From Neopestalotiopsis rosae (lineage: Eukaryota > Ascomycota > Sordariomycetes > Amphisphaeriales > Sporocadaceae): DNA of 64,000 nucleotides. Each line of letters starts with the position of its first letter. Position 1 is the stretch's first letter. The stretch spans positions 1,736,001 to 1,800,000 of the forward strand of contig JALGAS010000009.1 in the NCBI GenBank assembly GCA_023078685.1. Direction: 5' to 3'. The notes beneath the pieces are model-generated. The model did not search any database. It was given only the letters and a program-made list of their open reading frames with translations, and was not told where the DNA came from. Shown here piece after piece: positions 9,015-20,150 of the stretch. The translations under genes were made by a program, and so were the position numbers.

Positions 9015-12000
9015 AGAGCTCCAGGTGGTGCAACTGAATGTGGGCCGACAGGCAACGGTGCAGGAGAGCCTGATGAATGACGCGAGGATGGGGGAAGTGT
9101 CGGTCGTGGCCATACAAGAACCACAAGCAAGGATGCAGGAAGGAATTTTGATGACGGTGCCGCGAGCACACTACGGGTGGACTAAACTGGTGCCAACAGA
9201 GAGCAGGGAAGGCAGATGGGCGGTCCGGAGCATGCTGTGGGTGAAGAAGGAGTTGGAAGCAGAGCAGGTGGCGATTGCGTCGCCGGACATGACGGGGGTG
9301 ATGACAGGAAAGTGCTGGTAGTCTCGGTGTACATTCCACCGACTGATCAGGATGCTCTTCGGGGTGCGTGTGATCTACTGCGCGCGGTAGTCAACAACGC
9401 GCAGAGGGGACGAGGAGAAATGGTGGATGTCATGCTGGTTGGAGATTTTAATCAGCACGATCAATTGTGGGGTGGAGAGGATGTGACATTTGCTCGGCAA
9501 GGAGAAGCGAATGCGATCATCGACCTGATAAGCGACTGTTCATTGCAGAGTCTTCTACCGCAAGGGACGAAGACGTGGGATAAGGGTGCTTCGGCGACGA
9601 CGATTGACCTGGTGTTAGCCAGCAGCAGCTTGGCAAGGCAAGTATCGCATTGCGCGACCGCGGATGCAGACCACGGATCCGATCACCGAGCGATCGAGAC
9701 AACAATAGACATGGACATGTCGGACTTCCAACCGAGAGAGCGCTTGCTCTTCCGCAATGCGCCGTGGAAGGGAATCAACAAGCGGATCGTGCACACGTTG
9801 GAGACGTTACCAATGGGCGAGGCAGTCCAACAAAAGACAGACTACTTGATGTGGGCTGTATCGGAAGCAGTATACGCGCTCACGCCCAAGGCCAAAGTGT
9901 CACCGTACGCAAAGCGGTGGTGGACGACAGACTTAACGCAAATGCGGTCGGTATATACATACTGGAGGAATAGAGCAAGAGCGGAGAGGAGAGCCGGCTT
10001 TCCCTTGCAGACACTGGAAGAGACGGCCAAAGCTGCTGCAAAGCAATACCACTCAAGTATGCGGGAGCAGAAGAAGAAACATTGGGACGAGTTTCTTAGC
10101 GAAGAGTCCAACATTTGGAGTGCAGTCAAGTATCTGAAATCTCAGAGCGGAGCGGCGTTTGACAAAATCCCCCAACTAACGAAGCCGGACGGAAGCCAGA
10201 CCAGTAGTACGAACGAACAAGCAGAAGAATTGCTACGCTGCTTCTTTCCGGCACTGCCTGAGGATATTGCCGACGAGAGAGCGACAGCGGTACGGGACGC
10301 AGTCAGCATGCCCAACGTCACACTGGACGAAATTGAACGACAGCTTTTTGTAGCCAAATCGTGGAAGGCAGCCGGCGAAGACGGTCTCCCGGCATTCGTT
10401 TGGCAGCAGACATGGCCTGCCGCCAAGGCCAGGATTCTATCGCTTTTCAGACAATCGCTCGCCAAAGGGGTTCTGCCTCAACAGTGGCGACATGCTAAGA
10501 TAGTACCACTCAAGAAGTCGGCCAAGGCAGATTACGCTGTTGCCAAAGTTTGGCGTCCAATCTCGTTGTTGTCAACCCTAGGCAAAGTACTCGAATCAGT
10601 CGTGGCTGAGAGGATCTCGTATGTAGTAGAGGAATACGGATTGTTGCCTACGAACCACTTCGGTGCGAGGAAACGACGATCCACAGAACAAGCCGTGCTC
10701 CTCTTGCGGGAATACATCTACAAGGCATGGCGTCGACGACAAGTAGTAAGCCTCGTCAGTTTCGACGTCAAAGGAGCATATAATGGAGTATGCAAGGAGC
10801 GGCTCATCCAGAGGATGGAAGCGCGAGGCATACCAATGAGCCTGACGAGATAGATTGACGCATTCTGCTCAGACCGCACGGCCACAATCGAAATCAATGG
10901 TCGCACATCTGAAAGCCACGAACTACCACAAGCGGGACTGCCACAGGGCTCCCCGCTATCGCCAATCCTGTTTCTGTTCTTCAACGCAGATCTCGTGCAG
11001 CATCCCATCAACAAGGCAGGTGGATCGGTTGCCTTTGTCGATGACTACACGGCCTGGGTAGCGGGTGTAACAGCTCAAGCGAACGAAGCAGGCATTTGCG
11101 CGATCATCAACAGAGCTCTGGACTGGGAAAGCCGCAGTGGCGCCACGTTTGAAGCGGAGAAGACAACCATCATCCATTTCAGTCGGAAAGCATCCTGAGT
11201 CAACAAGAACCATTTCCTGATCAAGGGCGAACGGGTGTATCCACAAGACAAGGTCAAGATCCTGGGGGTCACGATGGACTCGCAGTTACGATACAAGCAA
11301 CACGTGGCTCGAGCCTCGAGCAAGGCGCTAGAGGCAGCCCTCGAACTGAAACGGCTGAAGGGTCTTCCACCAGCAACCGCCCGACAGATATTTACCGCCA
11401 TGGTAGCTCCTGTCATGGACTACGCATCAAATGTATGGAGATACGCCCGTGGCAAGCGGATGATGCATATCATCAACCGGGTGCAGAGAGTAGGTGCACG
11501 AGCGATAGTGGGCGCGTTCAGCAAAATAGCCACTGCAGTGGGTGAGGCCGAAGCACATATTCTGTCGGCTCAAAGCCGCTTCACCAAGCGAGCAATCAAG
11601 CTCTGGGTCGATGTGCACACGCTGCCGATGAGCAACCCGCTTCGCACGGCAGGGTTTCGTATATTTACACGATTCATCTCGCCGATGCAGCAACTCGCAG
11701 AAGATATGAAGAGTGTGCCGAGGAATAGACTTGAGACAATCAACGCCTATCCAATCGAACCGTGGGTTGAGCGGGTCGAGGTCGTGACTGGAGACAGCGA
11801 TCGAACAACCGAGCTAGCTGGCGTGCAATGGGCAATTTGCATCGCCACCGCCAGCTCAAGCAGAAACGATCTAGTGGGATATGGAGTTGCCATGCGACTT
11901 CCGGACTCCACCTCGGTAAAGGACAAATTTACGCTACAATCGGTGACCCTGGGCACAAGGGAAGAGCAGAACCCGTACACAGCGGAACTGGCCGCTATGG

Positions 12001-12848
12001 CGCAGGGCCTGCGAAACGTGCCACACGTCTTCAGGCAGCGAGTGGTAGTAGTGTTCACGAGTAACAATGGTGTTGCATTGAGTATGAAACGACCGAGGCA
12101 ACAGTCAGGTCAGCAAGAAATTGTAAATTTCTATGCGTCTGTGGCCCAGCTTGGAAAGAAGCGAATCAAGATTATCATCGTCCAGAGGGCGCAGGAAGAC
12201 ACAGAAGGCCGAGAAAACAACGAAGACAACGAAGAGGCCAACGACAATACCGACCGCAGTGCGGGCTACAGCACCCTAGCTTTACAGCAGCTGGCCAAAA
12301 AAGCGGCCCGCAAAGCGACCCTCGCAGGCAGTTCACCTCGCGTGAAGCCATTTCGAGCCAAGTCGACCACGCTGAACAATGCCAGGAAGAGACTCAGTAG
12401 AACAGAGGCACTGCCTGATACTATCGGCGCATTCTCAAAACGGATTGATACAGCATTGCCGGGATGCCATACACGACTACTGTATGACGCACTGTCATGG
12501 AAGGAGGCCGGCGTTCTGGTCCAGCTACGGACAGGAATGGCGAGACTCAACTACTACCTTGCCCAGATTGGCGCGGTCGCTTCGCCAGAATGCGATTGCG
12601 GGCATGCAAAAGAGACGGTAGAGCATTTCGTTCTGCATTGCAGAAAGTGGACAGGCTATCGTAAAGACCTGCTTGACTTTGCACGAAACAGGAGAGGAAG
12701 CATTTCGTTTCTTCTGGGCGGAAAGACGCACCGTGATGATGAAAAATGGAAATCAAACGTGGAGGCAGTTCGAGCTACGATCAAATTTGCTATGGCGACA
12801 GGTCGACTGCAGTGGACGGCGAAGGCAACGGACAGTTCGAAACAATAA
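9007..12848 (+). pseudogene. LINE ORF2: endonuclease / reverse transcriptase / RNase H region, broken
   Basis: The frame starts at 9007 (MNKELQVVQLNVGRQ), giving an APE-type endonuclease (QLNVGR, VAIQEP). A one-base loss near 9306 moves reading to the next frame (VLVVSVYIPP, LVGDFNQHD, then DHGSDHRAIE). The reverse transcriptase follows: RPISLLSTLGKVLE (about 10556), SFDVKGAYNGV (about 10760), a TAG at 10851-10853 where Trp is expected, LPQGSPLSPILF (about 10939), and the catalytic FVDDY (about 11035). A second stop, TGA, is at 11196-11198. The last open part (11235-12848) carries the RT thumb, a degraded RNase H region without a recognisable first Asp, and a C-terminal CDCGHAKETVEHFVLHC zinc motif. 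The element was once autonomous. Confidence 0.85.
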
Positions 12849-13152
12849 GAATGAAAACATAAATGATCCATAGTGGAGACATCTCCAAAGTATACTAACC
12901 CACCCAGCAGGTCACGCTTCAGTCGCCGTGGATAGGATTCTGAACACCTGGAGGAATCAACTTCAAGCAGGAATGCTGGTCACTTACTACTAACAGTATC
13001 GTACAGGGATGTCAGGAAGAGAAATGAATTGGGACAGAAACGGATTGGTCTTCAGTATGGGCTCAAGTCGGAGTCGGGACGGAAACTTGAGAAATGGACA
13101 TGTAGTTACTAAGCGTTAGTTGCCCTCTAGGGGAATAGCCCGGGCGTAATAA

Positions 13153-13185
<33 letters not shown>

Positions 13186-13562
13186 ATACTGTACTACTAG
13201 TGCGCCTTTGTAGTCAGCTTGGATTTTATCAAGGGTTCAAAACGTACGTATATATAATGCAATCCATACGTGAGTGTTTGTTTAGCTTGAGTGAGCCTAA
13301 CGAAGGCAGGGTGGCGTCGCTTCCTGGCGGGTTAGTGCGCTGAAACCTGGCTGGCTTTGCGCACCCCTCCAAGCTAGCAGCGGTGTAATCCGTGCTTCGA
13401 CCTGCAGGTGTATGTCCTATACATGAAAGCGGCACTTATAGTAAACGTACATGCGCGTTGTATTCCATGTTACTACACAAATCATACCTAGATAATAGGA
13501 CTACGCCGATTTATGGACAGTCAGAGGCTTACCCCATGGACCAAGCCGCTTCCTTTTGAGCA
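12849..13562. other. LINE 3' region and downstream spacer
   Basis: Sequence after the ORF2 stop begins AT-rich and has no open frame. The GT microsatellite at 13156 separates it from the spacer before the membrane-protein gene. No TPR coding typical of the interrupted NB-ARC gene is recognised. Confidence 0.4.
13156..13183. repeat. (GT)14 microsatellite
   Basis: Uninterrupted GT dinucleotides in non-coding DNA next to the LINE 3' end. Confidence 0.9.
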
Positions 13563-14531
13563 TTACTGTTCCCTACTCTTCTGATGACAACCAGGGTGAC
13601 CTGGGTTATTTGTCAGAGACATCTCGTCATCGAGCCGGACAAAGCCGCACTCTGCACCTGACGAAGAAGCGGCGAGACGCGACGACTTGGGAACGTTGTG
13701 TACCGTGACCTCGTAATCCAGCTTCTTTTTGATACCGCCGAGACCAGTGTCATTCGAATCAGCATCGGACATCTGGCCTGCCGCAGTAGCATGAGAGTAG
13801 TTCTTCATCTCGACCTCATGGTTCGGGTCGCGGTTTGCAGTGTTGGGGCCATATTCCCGTTGGGCACCGGAATATGAGTCGGCGTTTTTGAAGTCAGTAT
13901 GATTCTTCTTTGCGAGGTGCTTGATAATGTTCGCCATAGTCATTTCGATGTTTAGCTTTACAATGTATGTGACTGGATGGAATTGAATGAAGACAATTTG
14001 GTTTGGGAGGAACATGAGCCCGATAAGCATTAGCTAATGGATCAAAGGTTAGGCAACTTCGAGCAGAAGGAAAATGGTCAAAAGATCTCAGAACGTACAT
14101 CCATCAATATCGATACAACCATGAGCTTTGCGTTGAAGCTTACAAGTGGGGCGTATTTCTGAAGTCCATAATACTTCACGAGCCTTTGTCGCACAGTTCG
14201 AAGGAAATACCAGTTAAGAGCGGCATCAACAATGCAGATGAGAACTTTTGAAATCTTATCCCAATAGGTGTTGATGGCGACGAAGCTAGAAAGACAATGT
14301 TAGTCGAAAATTCTAGCGATGGATTGATACAAAGACAATCAAGATCGCATACCCTTTAGGAGGAGTGCTCAGATGAGCGGGTATGAAAATGCAAAATACT
14401 GCCAGGTTGATGATGGAGATGATAGCCACTGTCCCCCACTATTGCGGTGAAAGTCAGTATATCATGCTGGAATTTAGAAGCCGTCAAGTTTTGATTGTGG
14501 TCAATGGAAAGCAGTATCGTGATTTGCGGGG

Positions 14532-14567
<36 letters not shown>

Positions 14568-15011
14568 GAGAAAAAAGAAGAAAAAGGACAAAGGAAACTC
14601 ATTGCAAGACGCACCCTAATTTTCCTGGCGGTTTCTTCAGATTCAGAAATGACAGCAATCCGGTTGATGATGATCTGCATCAAAAGCTGAATCTCGAATA
14701 CCCAACACAGCAAAATGAAGAAGAACGTGGGTACACTAAACTGGGATGATCAGTATTAAACCAACAACATGGATAGTAGCGCTGCGAGCATACGTAGACC
14801 CTATAATGTCCTCAAGATATATGAATGCCAGGATTGCAAGAACGACGTTTGCTAAAATTTCGCCCCAGATCATCCAAATATACGGACTTCGAAGAGGATC
14901 TTTGTTCCTGTGCGTCTGCTTCATTGCCTCCCAAACAGTTAGGAAACCAAAACCTATGGTGAAGCCGGCGGCCAAGGAGGCCACCTGGTAATCCTGTTTG
15001 GACTGGCTCAT
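13563..15011 (-). CDS. Seven-helix integral membrane protein, five exons
   Basis: The five exons are 15011-14794, 14735-14615, 14438-14353, 14285-14099 and 14033-13563. All introns are GT...AG and all phases agree, giving 360 residues. Seven hydrophobic helices are visible: VASLAAGFTIGFGFLTVWEA, IWMIWGEILANVVLAILAFI, FFFILLCWVFEIQLLMQIII, VAIISIINLAVFCIFIP, KVLICIVDAALNWYFLRTV, LMVVSILMDLMLIGLMF, and one around QIVFIQFHPVTYIVKLNI. A polar cytosolic-type tail of about 115 residues follows, with no motif I know. The arrangement resembles the large, uncharacterised seven-helix families of filamentous fungi; receptor function is only a possibility. Intron 2 (14614-14439) is unusually long and contains a 34-base homopolymer (C on the coding strand). 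Confidence 0.8.
14533..14566. repeat. G34 homopolymer inside an intron
   Basis: Thirty-four consecutive G on the plus strand. It lies in intron 2 of the minus-strand seven-helix gene, where it reads as C and is followed by AT-rich intron. One of three similar tracts in the window. Confidence 0.9.
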
Positions 15012-16262
15012 ATTGGAGGCGTAGGTAAGTGTCGTCCAGTTTTCGCTTCAGCCTGATGCAAATCCCGGACCCGACAGCTCAAACCTTCACAGCCTGTCTG
15101 CAATATGCGGAACCGGGAGCTGAGTTATATAAGCCTCAACGGGTCCCAATATTCTCTGGTTCCCTACCCCTGAGGAAAGAAAACCCTTAATCGTTCATAA
15201 CAACTTAGTAGCTCGCACTTAATACTATGGATTGCGGCTAAACATCTGACATTTGGAGCCCCTTGTACTAGTCGTTTATTGTTAAGTCAATTGGCGTCCG
15301 AAGCTATTGTGTTGGCGTTGTTGTCTGTGCCCAATCTCGCTCGAGATTGGGCCATTGGACTGGCAGAAACGCACTACCACACGAGACGGCCACTTGTGCT
15401 AGAGTCACTGCATCTTAGAACTGGTACTGGTAGTGCTTTTATTACCGCAAGTGCGTAAGGCTTTTCTGTGGTCGCGTGAAAGCTAAGTGTTTTCTTTTTC
15501 AAAATCGGTACGAATGTTGCAAAAAAGGATCGGTTCCCCGATATACTTGGAACTATGCAACCCTGTGGACCAAAGACTCTGTGCCTCGCGAGCTTAGCTG
15601 CGATCGATCTACATAGTAAAAGGAGGCAATATAGCCCAGAAAAGTGATGTATACATAGTCTATTCCGTCTTTTTGGTGCAGATCTTGCGCACGGCTTGAT
15701 CATTTCGAGTTCGGGGCTCTCTCACATACACACACAGACACACACACACATACACACACACACACACACATACACACACACACACGCTCTATCTCACTCA
15801 CAGACACTCATATTGCTGTCAAGGAGGCTATGATAAAGTCAGTGTAAAATATTGCAACTATGACGACTAGGTGGCCGATGCAGAGGGAGGCAAAACTCAT
15901 AGCGGCTTGCGGCGAGACAAAAAAAAAAAAAAAAAACCAAATCCAGTTCGCTGAAGATTACAACTTGATTGTAGAGCCATTAACCAACCATTGTACCCGC
16001 GAACGACGGTATTCGTTTCAATCGCCATACTGAATATTGTGGGGGAAATTACAGAGATCTCCACCGCCGCGGCATCACTGATGATGGAGGTGCCCATCCT
16101 CAAGAAACTAGATGTTCCTATTATATAATACTATAGATCAATTGATTACGACCTGCTGACCAAGCCACGTGGTGAGGGCTTTTTGACTTACGAGAAGACT
16201 TTTACGCCAGAGACTTCAGCTGTTCCAGATAAGTGTGGGAATCAATGGAACAAGTACCGTAC
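15012..16262. other. Promoter side of the seven-helix gene and spacer
   Basis: Apart from the CA microsatellite and an A18 run near 15921-15938, no gene or RNA is recognised. The 109-codon minus frame at 15374-15703 has no domain and was not accepted. Confidence 0.4.
15725..15785. repeat. Imperfect (CA)n microsatellite
   Basis: About 60 bases of CA/CACACATA repeats between a C/T-rich stretch and a CTCTATCTCACTCA-like tail. Confidence 0.88.
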
Positions 16263-16299
16263 TTAGTCATATGAGCGCTTCCTTCGCAGCATTGGACCC

Positions 16300-17110
16300 C
16301 GGGGCTGAAGGACCTGCCGGTTGACCCTAGTCGCGTCGATCCAAAAAGAGATGTTTTTAGTGTTGTCGTATATTACGATTAGCCACAATAGAAGATTCAC
16401 TAAATCTGCATCGAAGAAACGTCCTCTTCCATTTCTAGATCTCACATTAAATTATTGCTTCAGAAGTGGCATCATCACCCTATGCATAATGGATGCGCCC
16501 TCTCTTTCTCCTACAGTATACAAGCATTTCCGCAAATATAATCCTAGCGTTGGAACTCAGCCGATTCCGAGAATGCACTCTGCAATTTAACTTGTATTAC
16601 TGCAATATTCGATCTTATTGTAAGACATAGAACTTCTACTTTATATTCTTGTCAAGCACGACTAGCTAAGCATGTGATAGTTTCTGTTGTGGAACAAGTG
16701 CGGACCATCAACATGGGAAATATAATAATAGACGATCGGGAGCATTCTCACAAGATATCTGGTCAATCGCTAGCAGGGACGCGCGACGATCAGGGTACAA
16801 CTGCCTCATTGGCTGAAAGAAACTCTACTACCATCAAGGCGTCCACTATGTATTCCGGTTGGTGGGCATTAGAATGGGCTCTAGGCACACCAAGCGAAAA
16901 ACCGCGTGTTCACGACCTACGCCCCACAAAAGTGGGAGCTTAATTGAAATGCACCAAAATCCTGATTTGAAAGTTGTCTCTACTCCCCTAAAACAGACAT
17001 TGTCTTGAAAAGAACTTACAATTTATAGATAGTTCGACAAAACAATAGAATTGGAATAAGTAGTCGATGTCATCATTTTACATGATCAGCGTCAGCGAGC
17101 TGCTGAGTGT
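16300..17110 (+). repeat. Dispersed repeat family 1, copy A
   Basis: This copy matches 24130-24940 in opposite orientation, roughly three quarters identical by eye. Shared blocks include CAAGATATCTGGTCAATC, GGGACGCGCGACGATCAGG, TATTCCGGTTGGTGGGCATT and a 3' end rich in CAGCGTCAGCGAGC. A translated frame shared by both copies (GQSLAGTRDD, YSGWWALEWALGT) shows similar residues, so the family may once have coded. I do not recognise it. The first about 65 bases (ending near 16400) match copy B in the same strand sense, unlike the rest. Confidence 0.75.
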
Positions 17111-17564
17111 TTATCGCCAAGATGGCTATTCACTGCAGGACGGGACTACATTGATCGCGTGCATGTATGTGCCTTACCATCATCATTAGCCTACCTATAT
17201 GTACGTCCCAATCGGGGTCTACTTAGGTCAAGGTAGCTGGTTACCCACGCTGCCCGGTTTGAGTCCAGGCCTTTTTCTTCTTCTTTCTTTTTGGTCGCTC
17301 GACCGCTTGGGAAGGAAACAAAGGAAGAACTACCACAACTCTAACCTAGTCTATTCTCTAAAGTTCTCTTCTCGTCCTTTTTTGGTCCTCACTTCTTCTT
17401 TCTCTGTTGCTGGCTCCTAGACTTGTTATCGCTCATCTACATACTTTTACTTCTCCTCGCGCGCTGCTTGGCAGATTTCCTAAAACCGGGCACTACCTCT
17501 ATTCGCAGACCTCCAAAGACATAACTCGCTAGAACTCTTCAGAACAAAACAAGGCTGATCCGTC
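17111..17564 (+). promoter_or_regulatory. Pyrimidine-rich promoter/leader of the Tps2-like gene
   Basis: From about 17270 to 17460 the plus strand is dominated by CTTCTTTCTTTTT-like tracts, followed by an A/C-rich leader just before the ATG at 17565. CT-rich blocks of this kind mark transcription starts of many fungal housekeeping genes. Inference from composition. Confidence 0.5.
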
Positions 17565-19652
17565 ATGTTGGACAAGCAGCAAGATCAAAAGGCCGGCTCC
17601 CAGGCCTACGTCCATGAAAGGCGGGACACCACCGGGTTACCGGTCGACGAAGCGCTGCAGGCTGTTGACGAGGAACATTTGCCAGCACACCAGCGCAAGT
17701 CTGTCACCAGCATCCCCGTCACCCCCGGCGTCCATTCTTCGACCTACCACGCCCTTCCACATCAGCATAGCCGACCACAGTCGGAAAGCCCGAACTACTT
17801 CTCGCGGAACCCTGAGCATGCTGACCGACGCCCAAGCAAAATCCCCGAGCCTACAGATTACGATACTTGGGCTTCGTCTCCCACCGAGGCTTCAAAGGGC
17901 ACAACGTCTGGTCAAGAGGTTTTAAGGCGCATGAGCTTGTCCTCCAGAAGCCGGAAAGAGTCCATTGGCGACATGAAGGCCACCGTACCCGATCTGGCGT
18001 TGACGGGAAACCTTATTTCGGCTACTTTTACGTTGCCGTACTCGCTGATATACCGCACTAGTGGCGATTGGGATTTGGGACCGAGACGTGGCCAATCCGC
18101 CCTCTTTGACTCTTTTGCGTACTTGTCTTCTGACGAATCACCTTGGGACCACACTGTGGTGGCATGGACTGGCGAAATTGCAGCTCCGAGCGACCCAATG
18201 TCCCCCCCAACTGCACTGCCAGACACAAGCAATATTTATGGGGCCAACTCCCTTTCCGCTCCTGTCCCTCTAGATGGCCATGCACCGCCCATACCACCAG
18301 ATGGCCTGTTCATTCCACAACAACATCAGCTCGAGTTGGAACAGAAACTTTCCCAGCACAAGATGATCAAGAGTGTCCCCATCTGGTTGTCTGAAGATAA
18401 GGAGCAGACTGGGGAGGGAATCCATCTCAGAGACCAAGGCCGGTGGAGGCGCTACGCCGACCAGAATCTCTATACCCTGTTTCACTACAAGCAACACGAG
18501 CCCACAGATGGGCGAGCAGAGCGCATCCAATGGGCTGATTACCACCGAATGAACCTTCAGTTTGCCAACAAGATCATAGATATCTACAAGCCGGGTGACG
18601 TCGTCGTTATTCATGACTATCAACTCATGCTTCTGCCAAGGATGCTGCGACAACGGGCCCCAAAGATGTATATATCTTTTTTTCTGCACTGCCCCTTCCC
18701 AAGCAGTGAATTCTTCCGCTGCCTCCCGAGGCGCAAGGAAGTCCTCGAGGGTAGCCTCGGTTCCAACTTAATCGGATTTCAATCATACAGCTACTCCCGT
18801 CATTTTTCCAGCTGTTGCACTCGGATTCTGGACTTTCCTTCTGATTCTCTCGGCGTCGATGCATACGGAAGCCGCGTCGAAGTGGGAGTTTTCCCGATTG
18901 GTATCGACGCCGCAAAATGCCAACAACTGGCCTGGTCGGGACCGGTGAACGAAAAGTCCGCAGCGCTGAAAAATCTTTACGCCGGCAAAAAGCTCATTGT
19001 CGGTCGCGATCGCCTGGATAGTCTCCGTGGCGTCGCCCAAAAGCTAATGGCTTTTGATCGGTTTCTAGAGCTCTACCCGGAGTGGAATGAGAAGGTCGTT
19101 CTGATTCAAGTAACGTCCCCGACGAGTATTGGAGATCATGCAGAGTCCGAGAGCAAGATTGCTAGCAGAGTGAACGAGCTAGTCATGAAGATCAATGGCA
19201 ATTATGGAAGTCTCGGGTTCTCGCCTGTCCAGCATTTCCCTCAGTATCTCAGCCCTGACGAGTACTACGCGCTTCTTAGGGCTGCAGATATCGGTCTCAT
19301 CACGTCTGTTCGTGATGGTATGAATACGACGAGTTTGGAGTACGTTGTTTGTCAGCGCGACGCCCACGGTCCATTGATTCTGTCAGAGTTCAGTGGGACA
19401 GCCGGCAGTCTTCGGGATGCCATTCACATCAATCCCTGGGATCTCTCAGACGTGGCTAAACAGATCAATGATGCACTTACCATGTCGGAAGAGAAGCGTA
19501 TGGCCATACAATCACGTTTGTACCACCATGCTACCACACACAATGTTCAAGCTTGGATCGCAAAGCTACTCCGCAAGGTCATAGGAACCTTGGCCAGCAC
19601 AAACTGCTATCCCACGCCGCTGCCGAATCCCACTGATGATGATGATGCATAA
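17565..19652 (+). CDS. Tps2/Tps3-like trehalose-complex GT20 protein lacking its phosphatase domain
   Basis: The 695-residue protein has a long Ser/Pro-rich N-terminus (residues 1-140, including SIPVTPGVHSS). The N-terminal block of fungal Tps2/Tps3 proteins follows (ISATFTLPYSL, PRRGQSALFDSFAYLSS, VVAWTGEI), then a GT20 fold with YHRMNLQFANKI, VIHDYQLMLLP, FFLHCPFPSSEFFR, VGRDRLDSLRG and SVRDGMNTTSLEYV. Family proteins of about 900 residues continue into a HAD-type trehalose-6-phosphate phosphatase. Here the frame ends after an Asp run. Beyond the stop, frame-shifted traces of the next block remain (YRNSKQRLF, then DYDG near 19688-19699, the expected HAD nucleophile loop). The GT20 part shows Arg at the usual sugar-phosphate-binding Lys, as in Tps2-type domains. 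The product is thus probably a regulatory or inactive subunit, or an inactivated paralogue. Confidence 0.82.
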   Translation: MLDKQQDQKAGSQAYVHERRDTTGLPVDEALQAVDEEHLPAHQRKSVTSIPVTPGVHSSTYHALPHQHSRPQSESPNYFSRNPEHADRRPSKIPEPTDYDTWASSPTEASKGTTSGQEVLRRMSLSSRSRKESIGDMKATVPDLALTGNLISATFTLPYSLIYRTSGDWDLGPRRGQSALFDSFAYLSSDESPWDHTVVAWTGEIAAPSDPMSPPTALPDTSNIYGANSLSAPVPLDGHAPPIPPDGLFIPQQHQLELEQKLSQHKMIKSVPIWLSEDKEQTGEGIHLRDQGRWRRYADQNLYTLFHYKQHEPTDGRAERIQWADYHRMNLQFANKIIDIYKPGDVVVIHDYQLMLLPRMLRQRAPKMYISFFLHCPFPSSEFFRCLPRRKEVLEGSLGSNLIGFQSYSYSRHFSSCCTRILDFPSDSLGVDAYGSRVEVGVFPIGIDAAKCQQLAWSGPVNEKSAALKNLYAGKKLIVGRDRLDSLRGVAQKLMAFDRFLELYPEWNEKVVLIQVTSPTSIGDHAESESKIASRVNELVMKINGNYGSLGFSPVQHFPQYLSPDEYYALLRAADIGLITSVRDGMNTTSLEYVVCQRDAHGPLILSEFSGTAGSLRDAIHINPWDLSDVAKQINDALTMSEEKRMAIQSRLYHHATTHNVQAWIAKLLRKVIGTLASTNCYPTPLPNPTDDDDA

Positions 19653-19760
19653 ATACCGCAACTCCAAGCAGCGCTTGTTCATATCGACTATGACGGATGC
19701 TCACTCCCAGCGTCAGGTACCCCAGTGCGGCTATCCCCGAAGAATTTTAACGGCACGTAG
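19653..19760 (+). pseudogene. Frame-shifted remnant of the HAD phosphatase domain start
   Basis: Directly after the Tps2-like stop, one frame reads YRNSKQRLF and another reads DYDG followed by CSLPASG. In intact Tps2 proteins these are one continuous YRNSKxRLFxxDYDGTLTPIV block. The rest of the phosphatase domain cannot be found downstream, so truncation came with at least one small indel. Confidence 0.6.
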
Positions 19761-20071
19761 ACTATGATCTGGACTTGACAACAAAATAAAACACATAGCA
19801 AAAGATGAGCCAAGTGGATCACATGCAACCCGGATCGTATGATCATGCTTACGTGCTAACGCTCATGACTATAAGGGACTCGGTTTATTCCTGTATGGAG
19901 GGCCGTTGGTTGGCTGTGATTGTGCAAGGATGAGGAAGTATGAATCTTGACACGCTATACTATCGCTATACCTATCCGACCCCGCCGAAGCGCTTTTCCG
20001 AACGGCCCACAGCATGCTCTGCGGTACTGATATGGGGAAGGAAAGATTTCCGGTTCTTTGCGTCGCGAATA

Positions 20072-20150
20072 CATATGTAACTATTTGAGATGACTCCCAT
20101 GAGACACTGATGTACCATCACCGATACCGCATCTCAAATAGTTACATATG
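20072..20150. repeat. Perfect 21-bp inverted repeat with 37-nt loop
   Basis: CATATGTAACTATTTGAGATG at 20072-20092 is repeated as its exact reverse complement at 20130-20150. The unit could be a small MITE-like element, a hairpin RNA source, or a structural site near the end of the Tps2-like transcript. No second copy is visible in the window. Confidence 0.85.

Larger units (their letters stand above)
8140..13150 (+). mobile_element. Tad-like non-LTR retrotransposon (LINE), decayed
   Basis: The element encodes ORF1 with zinc knuckles and ORF2 with endonuclease, reverse transcriptase and an RNase H-region tail, the order seen in Tad-clade fungal LINEs. The left edge is set where NB-ARC homology stops. 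The right edge is uncertain; the 3' untranslated part probably ends before the GT microsatellite at 13156. I could not find target-site duplications by eye. ORF2 carries one frameshift and two in-frame stops, so the copy cannot move by itself. Confidence 0.85.

Noticed and set aside
14501..14713. Minus frame with a poly-proline stretch
   Set aside because: The Pro run is the translated C34 tract in an intron; only the first part is real exon of the seven-helix protein.
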